DNA of 64,000 nt from an uncultured Flavobacteriaceae bacterium (GTDB lineage: Bacteria > Bacteroidota > Bacteroidia > Flavobacteriales > Flavobacteriaceae): positions 372,001 to 436,000 of the forward strand of contig CANLWB010000001.1 of NCBI GenBank assembly GCA_947494695.1. The letters are read 5' to 3'. Shown here one piece after another: positions 63,128-64,000 of this stretch; within the stretch, counting starts at the first letter, position 1; each line of letters begins with the position of its first letter. A program made the translations under genes and the position numbers. The notes under the pieces were generated by a model. It was not told the origin of the DNA. It worked only from the letters and a program-made list of their open reading frames with translations, and made no database searches.

Positions 63128-63334
63128 ATGATTTTCAAGGTTATACTTATTGTATCATCGTTGTTTTTATATGGTTACATATCTATTAAAATATTGATGC
63201 TTTTAAAAATACAAAACTACTTAAGCTCGAATAATGTAAAGATAGTAGCTGCGGTACTTACTATTGTTCTTTTCTATCTAACTGTATTTTTATGTAAATC
63301 ATTTTTTAAAAAACTTAGCAAGAAAAATAACTAA
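63128..63334 (+). CDS. Small two-helix membrane protein
   Basis: A 68-residue hydrophobic protein with two helices (FKVILIVSSLFLYGYISI and IVAAVLTIVLFYLTVFLC) and a basic C-terminus (KSFFKKLSKKNN). GTG 63116 would add four residues. No family recognised. It is the next gene after the JAB gene, 66 bp downstream. Confidence 0.55.
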   Translation: MIFKVILIVSSLFLYGYISIKILMLLKIQNYLSSNNVKIVAAVLTIVLFYLTVFLCKSFFKKLSKKNN

Positions 63335-63395
63335 CCGCTAATTTGCTTTAGGATTTGTCCCTTATTGTATATAGTTGCCCACACATTTTATTTAG

Positions 63396-63638
63396 TTGAA
63401 TGACTTAACAAATGATAATTTCAAAGCTATAGACAAAATTGAATTTAAAGAATATACAGGGAAACAAATAGGAACACAAATTCAATTTTATGATGCTGCT
63501 GAATGGAAAACGTACGATACAAGAGGCGAATTTATAATAGAAGATAAGGAAGAAATGGAAGTTGGGAATAAGATATCCGGAACGATAAATATGGAAGTTC
63601 TCAATGGAGGTGACATGGTATATAAATTAAGGGAATGA
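63396..63638 (+). CDS. Small unknown protein, 80 aa
   Basis: An 80-residue acidic beta-rich protein with TTG start (63396): NDLTNDNFKAIDKIEFKEYT, then TQIQFYDAAEWKTYDTRGEF and the end GGDMVYKLRE. No family recognised. The next ATG in frame lies well inside the domain, so the TTG start is plausible but unproven. May be translated with the membrane protein upstream. Confidence 0.5.
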   Translation: MNDLTNDNFKAIDKIEFKEYTGKQIGTQIQFYDAAEWKTYDTRGEFIIEDKEEMEVGNKISGTINMEVLNGGDMVYKLRE

Positions 63639-63813
63639 GTTTTATATCTAGTAATTTTAATCCTTTTATAAGCATGAAATTGAACACAATTAACTCTTAA
63701 AAAGGTCTCGTCCCATACAATATATACTTCCTACGATATAATAACAAGATTATGGTACTTTCAAATTTCATTGCACTGCGGTTATACGCATTCTAAACCC
63801 TATCTTTTTAAGG

Positions 63814-64000
63814 TTATTTCCTGAATTCTGAAGGTGATTTCCCAAATTCTTCAATATGAACTCTGGTAAAATATGCGGGGTCCTTAAACCCGGTTTGGTA
63901 GGCGACTTCTGAAATGGTTAATTCGCTTACCCTTAATAGGTCCTGTGCTTTTTTTAAGCGAACTTTGCGAATGAATTTAGTGGGAGACAGACCGGTTAGG
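63814..64000 (-). CDS. AraC-type regulator, C-terminal end only
   Basis: The final 61 residues of a frame that leaves the window. They form the second half of an AraC HTH: LTGLSPTKFIRKVRLKKAQD, then ISEVAYQTGFKDPAYFTRVH and EFGKSPSEFRK. The rest of the protein is outside, so it may be a plain AraC regulator or a hybrid two-component type common in Bacteroidota. Confidence 0.85.
   Translation of the reverse strand, partial: LTGLSPTKFIRKVRLKKAQDLLRVSELTISEVAYQTGFKDPAYFTRVHIEEFGKSPSEFRK

Overview
The window looks like a chromosomal segment of a marine-type member of the Flavobacteriaceae (Bacteroidota). The supporting signs are low GC, almost no Shine-Dalgarno sequences, TAnnTTTG-type -7 promoter elements, a type IX secretion sorting tail on a secreted protease, an OlsF-like fused acyltransferase, Bacteroidota-type GltB/GltD, DUF4286, DUF4199 and DUF6428 proteins, and a lone GH117 anhydrogalactosidase. 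No rRNA, tRNA, CRISPR array or intact insertion sequence was seen. The species is not identified.

Layout. 1-19.5 kb is mostly plus-strand core metabolism and translation: prs-rplY-pth, a T9SS metallopeptidase (minus), ribF-HTTM protein-serS, a TPR protein, GNAT, DUF4286, rsmA, mgtE, cupin, a 2-hydroxyacid dehydrogenase, then a small-gene cluster (membrane-anchored LuxR regulator, VOC, DUF4199, DUF1801, VOC, TSUP transporter). 19.5-27.1 kb holds a VCBS-protein remnant, two amphipathic small proteins, and a minus-strand set: small lipoprotein, TPR histidine kinase, response regulator, M48 peptidase, VWA-TPR protein. 27.3-32.9 kb carries five poorly known envelope genes, including a VWA lipoprotein and a protein built from four degenerate repeats. 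33-37.8 kb holds fbp (minus), GNAT-lysC and an olsF-like gene. 37.8-39.9 kb is an arsenic-type operon (arsR, DUF6428, PAT/ArsN1-like GNAT, arsC) with no exporter in view. DUF805 and GH117 genes follow.

42-51.2 kb is a nitrogen assimilation block: gltB-gltD (glutamate synthase) runs leftward, and porin-glnK-amtB (ammonium uptake and sensing) runs rightward from a shared 460-bp spacer. That spacer contains two matching inverted repeats about five helical turns apart. 51.8-59.2 kb has ppc, a large uncharacterised TIM-barrel-like protein with six notable cysteines, and nadA-nadB.

59.4-64 kb is different: a tail-less SSB, triple 10-bp-phased repeats, tiny ORFs, a small phage-like gene with an in-frame stop, a DUF3037 gene next to a HipA-like kinase interrupted by a -1 frameshift at an A_AAA_AAG heptamer, a RadC-type JAB protein, two small orphans and the 3' end of an AraC-type regulator. 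This reads as a small accessory island and is the most unusual part of the window. Dispersed short repeats (a TTCGACTTACTTCGA / CAGTAACCAACGCTCA family and a GAACTTGTTTC family) recur in spacers across the window.
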